DNA of 64,000 nucleotides, taken from Podocnemis expansa (lineage: Eukaryota > Chordata > Testudines > Podocnemididae). Shown here in pieces: positions 1 through 12,563 of the stretch. The position numbers and the translations under genes were made by a program. Below the pieces are notes generated by a model. The model worked only from the letters and a program-made list of their open reading frames with translations, was not told where the DNA came from and did no database searches. The stretch's first letter is position 1; the number at the start of each line of letters is the position of its first letter. The stretch covers positions 15,191,990 through 15,255,989 of the forward strand of contig ML681996.1 in assembly GCA_007922195.1 (NCBI GenBank). The letters are read 5' to 3'.

Positions 1-458
1 CAAAGACTTTGAAAGTGAAGCCAGGTAGCTTGGTACAGTTAATGCGTTGGGTTTGTTTGGCTGTTTGTTAGTTGAATAAAGTCAAGGAACCTAATGAATT
101 ATACTTGGCTGCAGAGGTAGGCTTTAGAATTTTCTGCTGTAGAATTTTTTTAGTCCCTTCATATTTGTGGATAAAGATCCAGAGCTGTGGATCCAGTAAT
201 ACTACTGCCTGAAAATAGAGCCAGAATTACAGCTGAATCTTTATAGTTTTCTTGACTTTCTTTACAGTAAATGTCAAATACAGAAGACACAGTTTTTCTA
301 GCTTATTTTTTTGGCTTTTGAACTATTCATGATAGCTCAATCTATAATATAGTCTTTTCTTAAAATTAGTGGTTTCATTTCTTTTTCCAAGAGACGTACG
401 TATGGTTCAAGCACAGGGGTCTGATTTAGCAACTTCCAGCTTTAGATCTCTCTCGCGC

Positions 459-482
459 TTCTTTCTTTCTTTCTTTCTTTCT
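459..482. repeat. (TTTC)n microsatellite
   Basis: Six uninterrupted TTTC/CTTT units lie upstream of the acceptor of the plus-strand exon. The run is intronic and pyrimidine-rich but about 145 bp too far upstream to be that acceptor's polypyrimidine tract. Confidence 0.9.
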
Positions 483-627
483 TGGAAAGCCCCTTTATAA
501 TCTTTGTTTTTCATCTGTACAGATGGGATAATTCTGGACTATCTGGGATGTTGAAAATGGATTAGTGAATTCCTGGTGAAAAACAAACCAATTCTTCTAA
601 GTAGGTTCTTATTTTGCTCTTTTCAGA

Positions 628-807
628 TTTAGAGTCGCAAAAGTGGAGCACAAATCTACCTCCAAAGAGCGGAAAAGCTTGATGTCTGTTAGTGGTGCTG
701 AAAGTGTCAGTGGAGAAGTGCCTGCCACGCCTGTCAAACATGGATCAAGAGAAGTTCCTGCCACCCCTGTTAGACATGGAACAGGAGGGAAAAGTAGCAC
801 AGAATAA
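628..807 (+). CDS. 3' coding exon of an unidentified plus-strand gene (partial)
   Basis: A pyrimidine-rich tract ending in TTTTCAG gives an acceptor at 625-626. Of the three frames after it only one stays open: the other two stop within 7 and about 20 codons, while this one runs 59 codons to TAA at 805-807. The peptide is basic and Ser/Thr/Pro-rich, with a lysine-rich start (SKERKS) and two near-identical blocks, VPATPVKHG and VPATPVRHG, each holding a TP site of the proline-directed kinase type. No known domain is visible. A strong donor (CAG|GTGGGT) follows at 811, only 3 nt after the stop, so downstream 3'UTR exons are possible. A weaker GT at 794 would remove the stop. The rest of the gene lies left of the window. 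I do not recognise the protein; low-complexity C-termini of nuclear or mitotic proteins look like this, but that is only an impression. Confidence 0.55.
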   Translation, partial: FRVAKVEHKSTSKERKSLMSVSGAESVSGEVPATPVKHGSREVPATPVRHGTGGKSSTE

Positions 808-810
808 CAG

Positions 811-1143
811 GTGGGTATTGAAGATCAGAGACTGATATGAAAAGTGAAATATGGCAGAAAGTGGACTATGTGTCAAATATGGGTCGAATATATTCTTACT
901 GATTTCTTTTAATAGCATGTTATATTATGTGGTTATCCATATTCTAACACACACACACTAGTTAATTAAAACTGTCACAAAGAGAAAAACTGGAAAGATT
1001 TACATTCTAATTTGTCAAGGCTAAAAACACCTAGCCAGAATTTTAACCAACCAGACTCTTACCCAATTATTTAAAGTTTAAGTTGAAATAAAATATGTTT
1101 ATATTTTATGGTGGCTTCCCCCAATTAAAAAAAAATGCAGAGG
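811..1143. other. Intron or 3' flank, no feature seen
   Basis: AT-rich non-coding sequence after the donor at 811. It includes a short (CA)n run near 948-958. No gene or repeat was recognised. Confidence 0.5.
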
Positions 1144-1151
1144 TGTGAAAG

Positions 1152-1751
1152 CAGGGGTGGTCTTAGTGATTCTGGGGCCCAGAGCAGAAGTCAAGTATGG
1201 GGCCCCCATGCCATGTGGGGGGGGTCCCCATCCTTGACGTTTGCCCCTTCTAGCTAGGTCCCTGTCCCATTGCCACAACCCACTGCCTTGACTAGCCCCC
1301 TGGCCTCCCTGCAGGCTCCCACCAACACCCGCTCCCCCCCCAACCCCCGTTGGGCACCCACTGAGTTCCCCAGCCTCCCGTTGTTGCCAGCCCTTGTGGG
1401 CCACGGCTGGGCTCCCCAGTTCCACAGTGGGCTTCCTGGCCCCATCGCCGGGCTTCCTAGCCCTGCTGTGAGCTGCCATTGTGGTCACCAGCACAGCCAC
1501 TGGCTCTGTGTAGGCCCCCCAACCCCACCACTAGGCTTCCTGGCCCCACTGAGGGCAGCTGCTGGGCTTGTTGACTCTGCTGCGGGGTGCCGCAGGCCTC
1601 TGCCAGGCTCCCTGGTCCCACCATGGGCCACCACCAGGCTCCCCAGCCCCACTGGGAAGACCTCGCCAGCCTGCCTTGGGCTCCTGCCAGTGGAGCGGGG
1701 CTCTTCCCTTCAGGGTCCTGGGCAGCTGCCCACCCACTAAGGCTGCTTGTG
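1152..1751. mobile_element. GC-rich non-autonomous hAT-like element, 600 bp
   Basis: Imperfect terminal inverted repeats (start CAGGGGTGGTCTTAG, end CTAAGGCTGCTTGTG) are flanked by a 7/8 TSD: TGTGAAAG at 1144-1151 and TATGAAAG at 1752-1759. An 8-bp duplication is typical of hAT transposons. The interior is GC-rich and quasi-repetitive, with phrases such as GGCTTCCTGGCCCC recurring at about 30-60 bp. Overlapping ORFs on both strands reflect composition, not genes. The termini resemble those of the element at 25270-25745. Confidence 0.5.
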
Positions 1752-1759
1752 TATGAAAG

Positions 1760-4487
<2,728 letters not shown>

Positions 4488-4683
4488 TTGTTAAATGAAA
4501 CAAGGAGTCGTGTGGCACTTAGACTAACATTTATTTTTTGCATGAGCTTTCGTGGGAGAAAATCCCACTTCGTCAGATGCTTCGAAGGTGGATGAACTTA
4601 CAGAATGAAATGAAAACAAATGCAAGGGGGTGTAAAACATAGGCTTGAGAGAGTGAGGGATCCCTTGGGAGACAGACCTCTCC

Positions 4684-5115
4684 TTGCCTACAGACAGCCA
4701 CCCAGTCTTAAACAGATACTCACCAGCAACTACAGATCTAACAACCAGAAACATTAAAGCAGGCACACACCCCTGCAACAAACCACGCTGCCAAGTCTGC
4801 CCACATATCTGCACAATAGGTACCATCATAGGTCCTAACCAAGCCTGCTGCTCCATCAAAGGCTCATTTACCTGCTCATCTACTAATGTGATCTATGCCA
4901 TCATGTGCAAGAAATGCCCCAACACCTTATACATTGGACAAACAGGATGATCGCTGCGCAAAAGAATAAATGAACACAGAACTGATATCAGAAATCACAG
5001 AACAAAGAAACCAGTTGCTCAGCACTTCCATCTTTCTAATCACTTGATAAATGATTTGTTAACGACCATTGTCAGATGTGGCTGGGACATCAAGACATCA
5101 AAGAGAAACAGCTGA
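4684..5115 (+). pseudogene. GIY-YIG endonuclease remnant of a Penelope-like element
   Basis: The plus frame from 4684 encodes a Cys cluster (CNKPRCQVCPH) followed by a region with CSSTNVIYAIMCKKC and then LYIGQTG, then a stop, then SLRKRINEHRTDI and VAQHFHLSNH. In PLEs a Cys-rich linker precedes the GIY-YIG nuclease; here the GIY half is represented by VIYAI and the YIG half by LYIGQTG. A TGA at 4948-4950 interrupts just after YIGQTG, where the family usually has Arg, consistent with CGA to TGA decay. Further stops end the frame near 5115. The reverse transcriptase part of the element is absent, so this is a 5'-truncated copy. Confidence 0.8.
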
Positions 5116-5334
5116 ACTTGAATTAATATGCAAATTAAATTATGTGAAAGCAGTATTGAATCAAGACTATGGGTTCTTTTCCCATTACAAAAAGTAATTT
5201 GACTTCAGACTTCCCAGGGTTTGAACCTGAAAATTGCTCTGATTTGCTGTTACTGTATGACCTGATCCTATGGTTTTACACCCCTTTGCATTTATTTTCA
5301 TTCCATTCTGTAAGTTTACCCATCTTCGAAGCAT

Positions 5335-5370
5335 CTGATGAAGCGGGATTTTCTCCCACGAAAGCTCATG
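5335..5370 (+). ncRNA. Hammerhead-ribozyme-like core in PLE tail
   Basis: CTGATGA (5335-5341) is followed by a hairpin (GCGGGA, loop TTTTC, TCCCAC; one C-A mismatch that is T-A in sister copies) and then GAAA (5360-5363). A two-base 'stem III' GC-TCAT-G(C) follows. This matches the order of the hammerhead core, and PLE terminal repeats are known to carry hammerheads. Two things argue against activity here: there is an extra A before stem II, and no U-H cleavage dinucleotide directly follows stem III. It is best read as a degenerate or divergent hammerhead. Confidence 0.45.
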
Positions 5371-5501
5371 AGAAAAATAAATCTGTTAGTCTTTAAGTGC
5401 CACGTGACTCCTTGGTGTGTTTTTTTGTTTTGTTTTTTTTGTTTTTTTTTTTGCTGGACTAGACTAACAAGGCTATCCCTTTGGAATTTGTTAAATGAAA
5501 C

Positions 5502-6459
5502 TGCATTGCTGCTCAGTGTCTAAACACTGCTTTTTCAAATTCACTGCATCTTTTAAAATTAAAAATAGACTATTGTAGGAATGCATGAAACTGCTTGTAG
5601 CTTTGATAGAAACATTAAATGTCCATTTAAGGCAATTTTGTATATCCTGTGGCACGTCTCCTAGGATTTAAGTGGTTGCCCTCTATTGAAAACAAATGTG
5701 GGTTGTAGAGAATGGACTCAGTGGAAACTTTTGTAAAGTTCACTCAAGTCTGACGTAACTGGTTTGTAAATCTGGGAAAGACGTGACCAAACAGCTAAAA
5801 CACTTTTATCTACCACAGTTACAGATCCATGGTTTTTTCTGTCCACACTGGCAAGAAGCTGTTCTAATATAATTGAATCAAAATAATCTATTACAGCTGT
5901 GTTTAAGAAAATAAAAATGAGTCATTTTACAAATGTAACCCACCAACTCCTTTGAATGCAGTCCTAAGAAAATATCCTTTCTTACTGAAACTGAATAGAG
6001 ATGGATACCTGTTTGGAATTTTTGTGACTATAGCCAGTAAACATATGTTGATGAAATACATTCACATCTTAGAGAATTTTGACTATGATCCTCAACAACA
6101 GTGAAAGAGGACTATATGCAGTTGCAGGACAGGGAGGTGTAAAGACATCTTAAAAGCTTTGTGTCAGGTATCTACAGCACGATGAGGATGTTTCTGGCAG
6201 CTGAAGATCAGGGCCTATGCCCTGACAATCAGCTGCAGAGTTTGGGCTGGCGTAGGAAGTGCTACAGTGTCTCTGCCACCAGAGGATTCCCATAGCTGGG
6301 AGCATTCCTGCATTGGGGCAGGTTTGCATAATATTGCCAACAGTTGCCCTAGTACTCTTTTGGGTTTTCCCCCTGCTCAAGCTGCCTGCAAACAACATAT
6401 TCTTGCACTTTTTTTAAAGTGAGCCCTATAGTGGCACAGCTTTGGTTAGTTAGTGTCTG
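5502..6459. other. Unassigned intronic or 3'-flanking sequence
   Basis: AT-rich, many stops in all frames. No exon or repeat recognised. Confidence 0.4.
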
Positions 6460-6469
6460 AGTGCTGATT

Positions 6470-6728
6470 AAAAAACAACAAGGAGTTGTGTGGCACTTTA
6501 AGACTAACATTTATTTTTTGGATGAGCTTTCGTGGGAGAAGATCCCACTTCCTCAGATGCTTCGAAGATGGGTGAACTTACAGAAAGAAATGAAACTAAA
6601 TGCAAGGGGGTGTAAAACATAGGATCTGATCATAAAGTAACAGCAAATCAGAGCAGTTTACAGGCTCAAACCATGGGAAGCCTGAAGTCAAATTACCCTT
6701 TGTAATGGGAAAAGAACCCATAGTCTCC
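6470..6728 (-). mobile_element. PLE tail copy, minus orientation
   Basis: 259 bp matching the right arm of the 4.5-kb element in reverse, flanked by a 10-bp TSD AGTGCTGATT (6460-6469 and 6729-6738). It ends at the short terminus (AACAAGGAG) and extends inward to the 'GGGAAAAGAACCCATAG' segment. The hammerhead-like core is present in reverse, with one changed base in the conserved CTGATGA (CTGAGGA). Confidence 0.8.
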
Positions 6729-7638
6729 AGTGCTGATTGCCTTCCTTGAAGTCAGAGATCAGCCTCTTTCCTAGGGTTTATCCCCAGCAGAGCAGTCTGT
6801 TCCATGATTTCATTTATTTTGAGAACAGTTTGTAAACTTAACTAGCCTAAATATTATAGATACCATTAGCAAACTCAGACCTTGCATTTGAACTGCAATC
6901 TGTTGGCTAAACAAGATAAAAATGTTACATTATTGAAAGTTCAGTATCCCAGCAGCTGCATAATGTTTTATGTCCTATATCTCTTCCCAGAATTATTGTG
7001 TGTGTCTTGTTAGGTTTTGTGACATGTCAGTGTTCTTTTTCTTCTCCCACTCCAACTGAATTCCAGTTGCCTGCATGCTTTTTAAAATGTGTTTAAAATT
7101 TGTGATTATCTTGATCGGACATTTCTCATCTGTTGCCTTAAACGTCAACACCTAACTACAGTCTTTTACATCATATTAAATTAGAATCTGAAACAACCTT
7201 GTTTAACTTCTTCCCAATTTCCATGATTAAGGCACTTTCTCATTTCAAAGTATCCTTTAGAAGTTTAGCCATTTAAATTGAATATGTGCCAGCTTCATCC
7301 TAAAACTAATTATGGAATCTGCTATCTTTGACACCTTTTAACAGGTGTCTTAGCAAGTTGATTACATTTGCCACCTCAGATAACCTTTGTCAGTTTAAAA
7401 TTGATCAATAACACTGTACTTCAGTCATTAATAATCTTAACTAAATCAGTAAGTACAATTCATATCAGATGGTCTGTGTGCTCCAAGCAAATAATGCTAA
7501 TAACTTATTAGAAAAAAGAACCTATAAATCACTGTACAGATTAACTAGATATGAGCATAACATGATTTATAGAAATCAGAAGATAAAGAGGTACAGTCAT
7601 TGTTACACCCACTAATGAGTGTCATCTTAAACTTTCAG

Positions 7639-7672
7639 GACCAGAGCACCACAGAAAAATGATGCAATTAAG
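7639..7672 (+). other. Candidate 34-nt exon of the plus-strand gene
   Basis: A good acceptor (AACTTTCAG) and a near-consensus donor (AAG|GTAAGC) frame 34 nt. It is closed in frame 1 (TGA) and open in the other two. If spliced after 810 it would be 3'UTR. It may also be chance, because a 34-nt pair of splice motifs is not rare in 64 kb. Confidence 0.3.
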
Positions 7673-8024
7673 GTAAGCATATATGCTTTCTGAATGTCTT
7701 TTGTAATATATTACCCACTTGGTAAAATACTCATTTCTGCACAGGATGAGGTTAGAATTTTGGGAGTGTCATTTTACATTAATGCAAAAAAAAGCCTTTT
7801 GCATATTGTTTGCCTCAGGTTTTCTGAGAACCCTTATTACTCTGATACACATTAAAATTTTAGCACAGGTAAATCTGCCTCCATCCTTTCTCTTTTAGTA
7901 CAACTTGAGTTTTGAAATACATAAATGAAAATTTTTCTTCATAAATAAAATGCACTCTAGCAACAACACAGTCATGGATTCTGTGCTAATGTACATGTTT
8001 TACTGCCATTTTCTGACTACAGTG

Positions 8025-8105
8025 TCTTTGCCATCAGATGACCTATTTAACTATGCTGAGGCACCAAAGAGGAAGAGAAAACACACTGAGAAGGGGAGCA
8101 GATGA
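8025..8105 (+). CDS. Candidate alternative C-terminal exon with NLS-like tail
   Basis: The acceptor TGACTACAG ends at 8022. One frame after it encodes 26 residues, begins SLPSDDLF, contains the basic cluster PKRKRKH, and ends in TGA at 8103-8105. It looks more like a real nuclear-protein C-terminus than the alternative frame. Joining it in frame to the 628-807 exon needs the weak donor at 794, which leaves one base and so matches the phase here. The strong donor at 811 would leave this exon untranslated. An ATTAAA lies about 355 bp downstream. No homology could be checked. Confidence 0.3.
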   Translation, partial: SLPSDDLFNYAEAPKRKRKHTEKGSR

Positions 8106-8460
8106 AGAGAGACAGATTATGGAATATACACAAGCATTAAAACTCATCTGACTCTTCGCAACCTATTGACTTCCTTATATCTGTTAAAATGTTGATCTGA
8201 ATTCTTGCTCATTATATTGAGGATGAAGCAGATCTAAGTTCTGTGGTAGGGTTTACAGCACATTCCTGTGCCTAGTTTAGTTATTCAGAATCAGGTTGTT
8301 AAACCTGATATAAGTGAAAGACACACATACAGGTTTTTATTTTTCAATTGTCTTTAATTTGTAGGGCACCTGCTATTTATTTACAATTCTGTTAATCTGA
8401 ATACATGGTAATTACTTATATTTGAGCATGGCTAAAACCTGTGAACGTACTGCTCACTGT

Positions 8461-8466
8461 ATTAAA
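8461..8466 (+). promoter_or_regulatory. Candidate poly(A) signal ATTAAA for the plus-strand gene
   Basis: ATTAAA is the commonest variant poly(A) signal. It sits 350 bp after the last candidate coding exon and is followed by a T/C-rich stretch. This is placement evidence only. Confidence 0.3.
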
Positions 8467-10105
8467 CTATTCTGACCTCTTGTCCAGTCTAGGTAAGGAA
8501 CCTTTTCCCAAAATATGAGTTGTCCAGATACTGGACTAATCCATGGGATTAATTACAATAGCCTGTAAATCACTTTAATTTGCTTGTTTCCGGTGACCCT
8601 CTGGGCTGTTGGAGCAGCCAGAAACAAAGGAATATCTGTGGTCTGCACCTCTTTCTTTATCAGAGCCTCTCTGGCTGGAATTTAAGGAGGACTAGGAGCT
8701 CTTACAGTGGTCAACAGATCTTGCAGTGGCCACTTAAATCACATTCAGGATTGTTTTGTGCACCCAAAGTTGTGCAGAGCAGCTCCAGTGTCATGAGCGA
8801 CATTCTGTTGCATTGGCAACAATAACTTACAGTCACTTTTGTAAAGGAAAACAGTCTGTCAGTTTCATTGTGGGCGTAAATAGTTCTGTTTCTTATACAG
8901 ATGGAGTTTTTAGAAGTGTGTTTTGATAACAAGTTGCAAAAACTGAAAGCTTAGGATATGTACTATTGTAGGAAAAGAATCATTAGCTCTTATGGGTTCT
9001 GTGAAGGAATCTATACAAGGGCAGCTCCTAAATATTTAACATTTTTAGTCTATAAAACCAATAAAACACTAGCAGTCAGTGACAGAGAGTTCGATCTTGT
9101 GGTCAGCAACCTATTTCTTCGCCTTCATCTTACAAAGAAAAAATGATGTAACCCTTCTGGCATGGGGAAAGCAAAAATCCTTCTACCAAAACTTTCTCAT
9201 TGCTATGTCCAATTTAAAATAGCTCAGCACTGTGCACAATGGAAAACGTAGGCAAGTCATATTATATGAGTACATAGAATATCCTTGGTTTCCAAATAAG
9301 AAATACATGGCATGGTGCTGTCATGGCTTTAGGGCAACTGGACTTTTGACCACAGTCTGGTCTCTGAGTGAACCTCTCACAGGTCCTGAGCCTCATGTCT
9401 TTACTTCCCCTCCAGTGAAATCTTGTGAATCTCCCACATTTAGAGTGAGTCCCAGGCTACATTAGGTCAAGCACGCATAGGCTGGCAGATCCAACTGCAT
9501 TCAGCACCTGCTGGTCTTCCTTTGGGAGCCGGTAAACAGTGATAAATACAGTGACAGGACAGCTTCCTAAAACAAAAGGGCTGTTTAATCTTAAAACAGT
9601 TGGAACAAAGCATAAGAGAAGAATGTAAGATCTGAAAACAACAGAAGACCTGCGTGCATGTCTGTCCTATCTAAGCACTTTCACTCCTAAGAGTAGCCTA
9701 GAAAGACATGGCTTCTTTAGCCCATGGCAAATATCTGGGGAAGGGGTATCAGGCTCTTTCCACTGAACAGCTTACCAATAATTGCTGGGCTGTTGGCGAG
9801 AGAGGTTCTTTTAACCAGCCAGAAGTCTTGGGCTCACATTCCAAGGCTTGAACACTGCTGCCTACCTAAAACCAATTTGGTAGACTCCATGAGAAGTCAA
9901 GCACACCACTTCTGAGCCGGTAACACTAGTTGTCTTGTAAATGAGCTCCTATTATTGTGTCATCATTTTGACTTTCTGTTGGCTTTTTTCCAACAGCCTG
10001 CTCTTAAACTAAACCAACATTCATACAATCAACCTCCATGACAACAAACATATAGCCCACAGAATACTCAAATATGATTACAGAGCAGCTCCATGTCCTT
10101 CAGAG

Positions 10106-10303
10106 CAGTGGTTTTCAAATCTAGGGTCGAGACCCAGTACTAGGTCATGGACCCTCAGGTACTGGGTCACAGTGCTCCCAGCTGCCCCCACCAAAAGACT
10201 GGAATGCATTTCTCAAAGATGTAACTGTTGGGTCGTGGGCATAAATGATTTTTTTTTTCAACTGGATCCTGATTTAAAAAAAAAAAAAGTTTGAAGAGCA
10301 CTG
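10106..10303. mobile_element. 198-bp non-autonomous hAT element
   Basis: The termini are CAGTGGTTTTCAAAT and GTTTGAAGAGCACTG, inverted to each other. A perfect 8-bp TSD CTTCAGAG flanks it (10098-10105 and 10304-10311). The interior has 'gacccagtactaggtcatggaccctcaggta' type phrases shared with copies at 24.06, 48.84 and probably 63.87 kb. Confidence 0.85.
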
Positions 10304-10712
10304 CTTCAGAGTATCCATCTCTGAAAATAGATACCCTCAGTTCATTGGCACCGGGTACTAAGCCACAATGTCAGTGTCTTGTCTTTAAATTTGAATGAGA
10401 CTTACTATTAGAATACAAATGACTGCTGAGCAGTGCTAATTGTTGTTTGTATCTACTTTCCATGATTACCACTTTGCCTTCAAAATGATCTGTTAATTGG
10501 GAACATTTGTGATGCTTTGGCAGAGTTTGCTGTACAACAGAAATGGAAAAATAACACTTTTGTTCTACTGAGTGCCTAACAACTCTCAACAAACTGTAGC
10601 ATTTAAGGCACACCAAGAGATTGTATTAAATTAGAAGAAAACTACAAAGCAGTTTGTCTGCTTCACAAACTTCTTATAAATAATTTTCTGCTTTTTATTC
10701 ATGTTTTAAATG

Positions 10713-10851
10713 GATGTTGTGCTGATGTAGCTGTGTTGGTCCCAGAATATTAGACATGCAATATGGGTGAGGTTATATGTATTATTGGATCATCTTCTGT
10801 TGATGAGAGAGAGAAGTTGGACCAATCAAAGATATCTCAACAAACTTGTCT
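10713..10851 (-). mobile_element. Tail fragment of a second PLE-like family
   Basis: Begins TGTTGTGCTGATGTAGCTG and contains a TTATTGGATCATCTTCTGTTG type segment that recurs at 23.9 kb. The flanks TTTTAAATGGA (10704-10714 region) and TTTTAAATGAA (from 10852) suggest a TSD of about 9 bp. The opening 'gtagctgtgttggtcc' parallels the long end of the main PLE tail family, which is why I place it with PLEs. The second copy suggests it too once had a CTGA...GAAAGC core. Confidence 0.45.
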
Positions 10852-10860
10852 TTTTAAATG

Positions 10861-12555
10861 AATTCTTTCCATTTTCTTTAGCTTGAGTAAGTGCTCTAAA
10901 TTCTTTTCTTCAGCTCTGAAAGCCAGGTTTCTTTATCAGCACTTGCAATGTTAATTATCAGTATGAGTAACACCAAAAGAACTTTCTTCAGGCTATTATC
11001 TCAAATGCCCCATAGGTTGTTACCTTATTGAGGCATATAGATTGGTTAGTGTAGCACTATTGGCAGTGTTCAAAAATCATGATTCAGACTCACCAGAAAT
11101 CTTAAGATTGCCTTTAAAATCATGAGATTCTGTAAAAACAATAGGTTTGGTGGGGTTCTTTTTATTTGCTTTCTGCTTTTTGAGCCTTCAAGAGGCACTG
11201 GAGTCACAGGGGATAGAGACATTTTCCTTTATGAATGAAGGCAGAAATCATCACATCACTTGACTCCAGCAGCTGAAGCTTTAAATTAGTAGTAAGTATG
11301 ATGATTATTGGCAACACTTGCAGCCAGTGCTGCCTGTGTGAGGCCAGCTGCCTGCCTGGACTGGAAATAGCACTTCCACTGGGCATTGGTACCTGGAGCT
11401 GGTCTGTGCAGCAAGTCAGGTTTGTGGCATCCTATCCTTCAGCTCTGAGAGCACTGATGTGAGGACAGGGAGACACAAACTGACCTCTTGTGCAAGATGC
11501 CACACTGGGAGTCTCCATGGGCTGAGCTTTAGCCTTCTTCCTGTCCCCATCACCTATGGACTTTGCCACAGCTGAATATCTAAGTTGGCTTCAGGGCTGC
11601 TGTGCCCCTCTCATGGATCATGGTGGGTGCCTTCAGGGGGATGATGGCTTGGCAGCATGCTCTGGTTAGAGCCCACTGCTGGCAAGGGCTGGCCTGCATC
11701 TGGGAGATGCCTCAAGTAATCGTGGGGAGGGTCTGTCCCCTTCTCCTTAGTCAGGGCTGGGTTTCCATCACTTCATGTTAGAGAGGTTGGGGAGAGGCCG
11801 CACTGAGCATCTGGTGGACTCTCTCCTCTTCTACCTGCCAGCCCAGCTGTGCTGTTTCCAAGCGTGACCCACTGCTGCAGCACACACCACCAGGAGTACA
11901 GCAGGGAGCAGAGGACGTGGAGTTACTATCTTGTGGGAGCAGAGACTCTTCTGCTGAGTTGGTGAGCAGGAAAATGTATAAAGGCGGGCCTGGCCATGCA
12001 GTCCTCTCAGCTGGCAGAGGTGGCTGAGAATACTTTTTTGTTTCTTCCTTTTTTCCTCCCAAAGCTGCTCTGGGGTATCCCTGTTGAGGAGGCCAACTCT
12101 GGCTCTCTCCCCCAAGGAAGCTGGCGCGAGGGGGACATGGTGGAGGAAGCCATCTTGCTGTTTTCCCTTTCTTTGCAGCAGCTGTGTATGCGAGTGGCTG
12201 TCTATTTAGGAGGGGAGACAGCTGAGAAGTAAGCACTCCCTGACACAACTACATGCTGTTGACTGGCCAAGCCATATATGTGTGAGAGCTGCCTGAGGCC
12301 CTTCTGTGATGGGGCAGGAAAATACATTGCCTTCTCCTCTCTCCATGACCTTTAGGTCCCAAGGCAAAGGAAAGGCACCTGGCCAGTCTCTGCATGCTCT
12401 GATTTTTCTGAATCTATGGGATGGGGAAGAGCCATAGACCTTTCAGCCAGTTGCAACCCCACACAGTATCGTGGGGAAATGTGGAAGTTTGGCCAGTAAA
12501 TGAAAGGGAACCTGCCTGCTAACCTGGGGTGAGAGTGGAGAGTTAGTTTGGTTTG
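10861..12555. other. Intergenic, no gene seen
   Basis: 11.2-12.3 kb is moderately GC-rich and produces overlapping ORFs on both strands. None has splice support or a recognisable domain. Confidence 0.4.
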
Positions 12556-12563
12556 GTTTAGAG

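Larger units (their letters stand above)
4502..5487 (+). mobile_element. Penelope-like element remnant with inverted tails
   Basis: A 986-bp unit is bounded by a perfect 14-bp TSD, TTGTTAAATGAAAC (4488-4501 and 5488-5501). The left end (4502-4660) is an inverted copy of the tail at the right end (about 5270-5487). Between them, in plus orientation, lies an endonuclease remnant. The left arm is short, starting at AAGGAGTC. The right arm is long, continuing through a T-rich tract to GGCTATCCCTTTGGAA. Such arrangements of partial terminal repeats are known for Penelope-like retroelements. The perfect TSD shows that the whole inverted structure was inserted as one piece. Confidence 0.85.
6739..10097. 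other. Introns, possible exons and 3' flank of the plus-strand gene
   Basis: Apart from the candidate exons at 7639-7672 and 8025-8105 nothing was recognised. The sequence is AT-rich up to about 8.5 kb and of ordinary composition after that. Confidence 0.4.
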
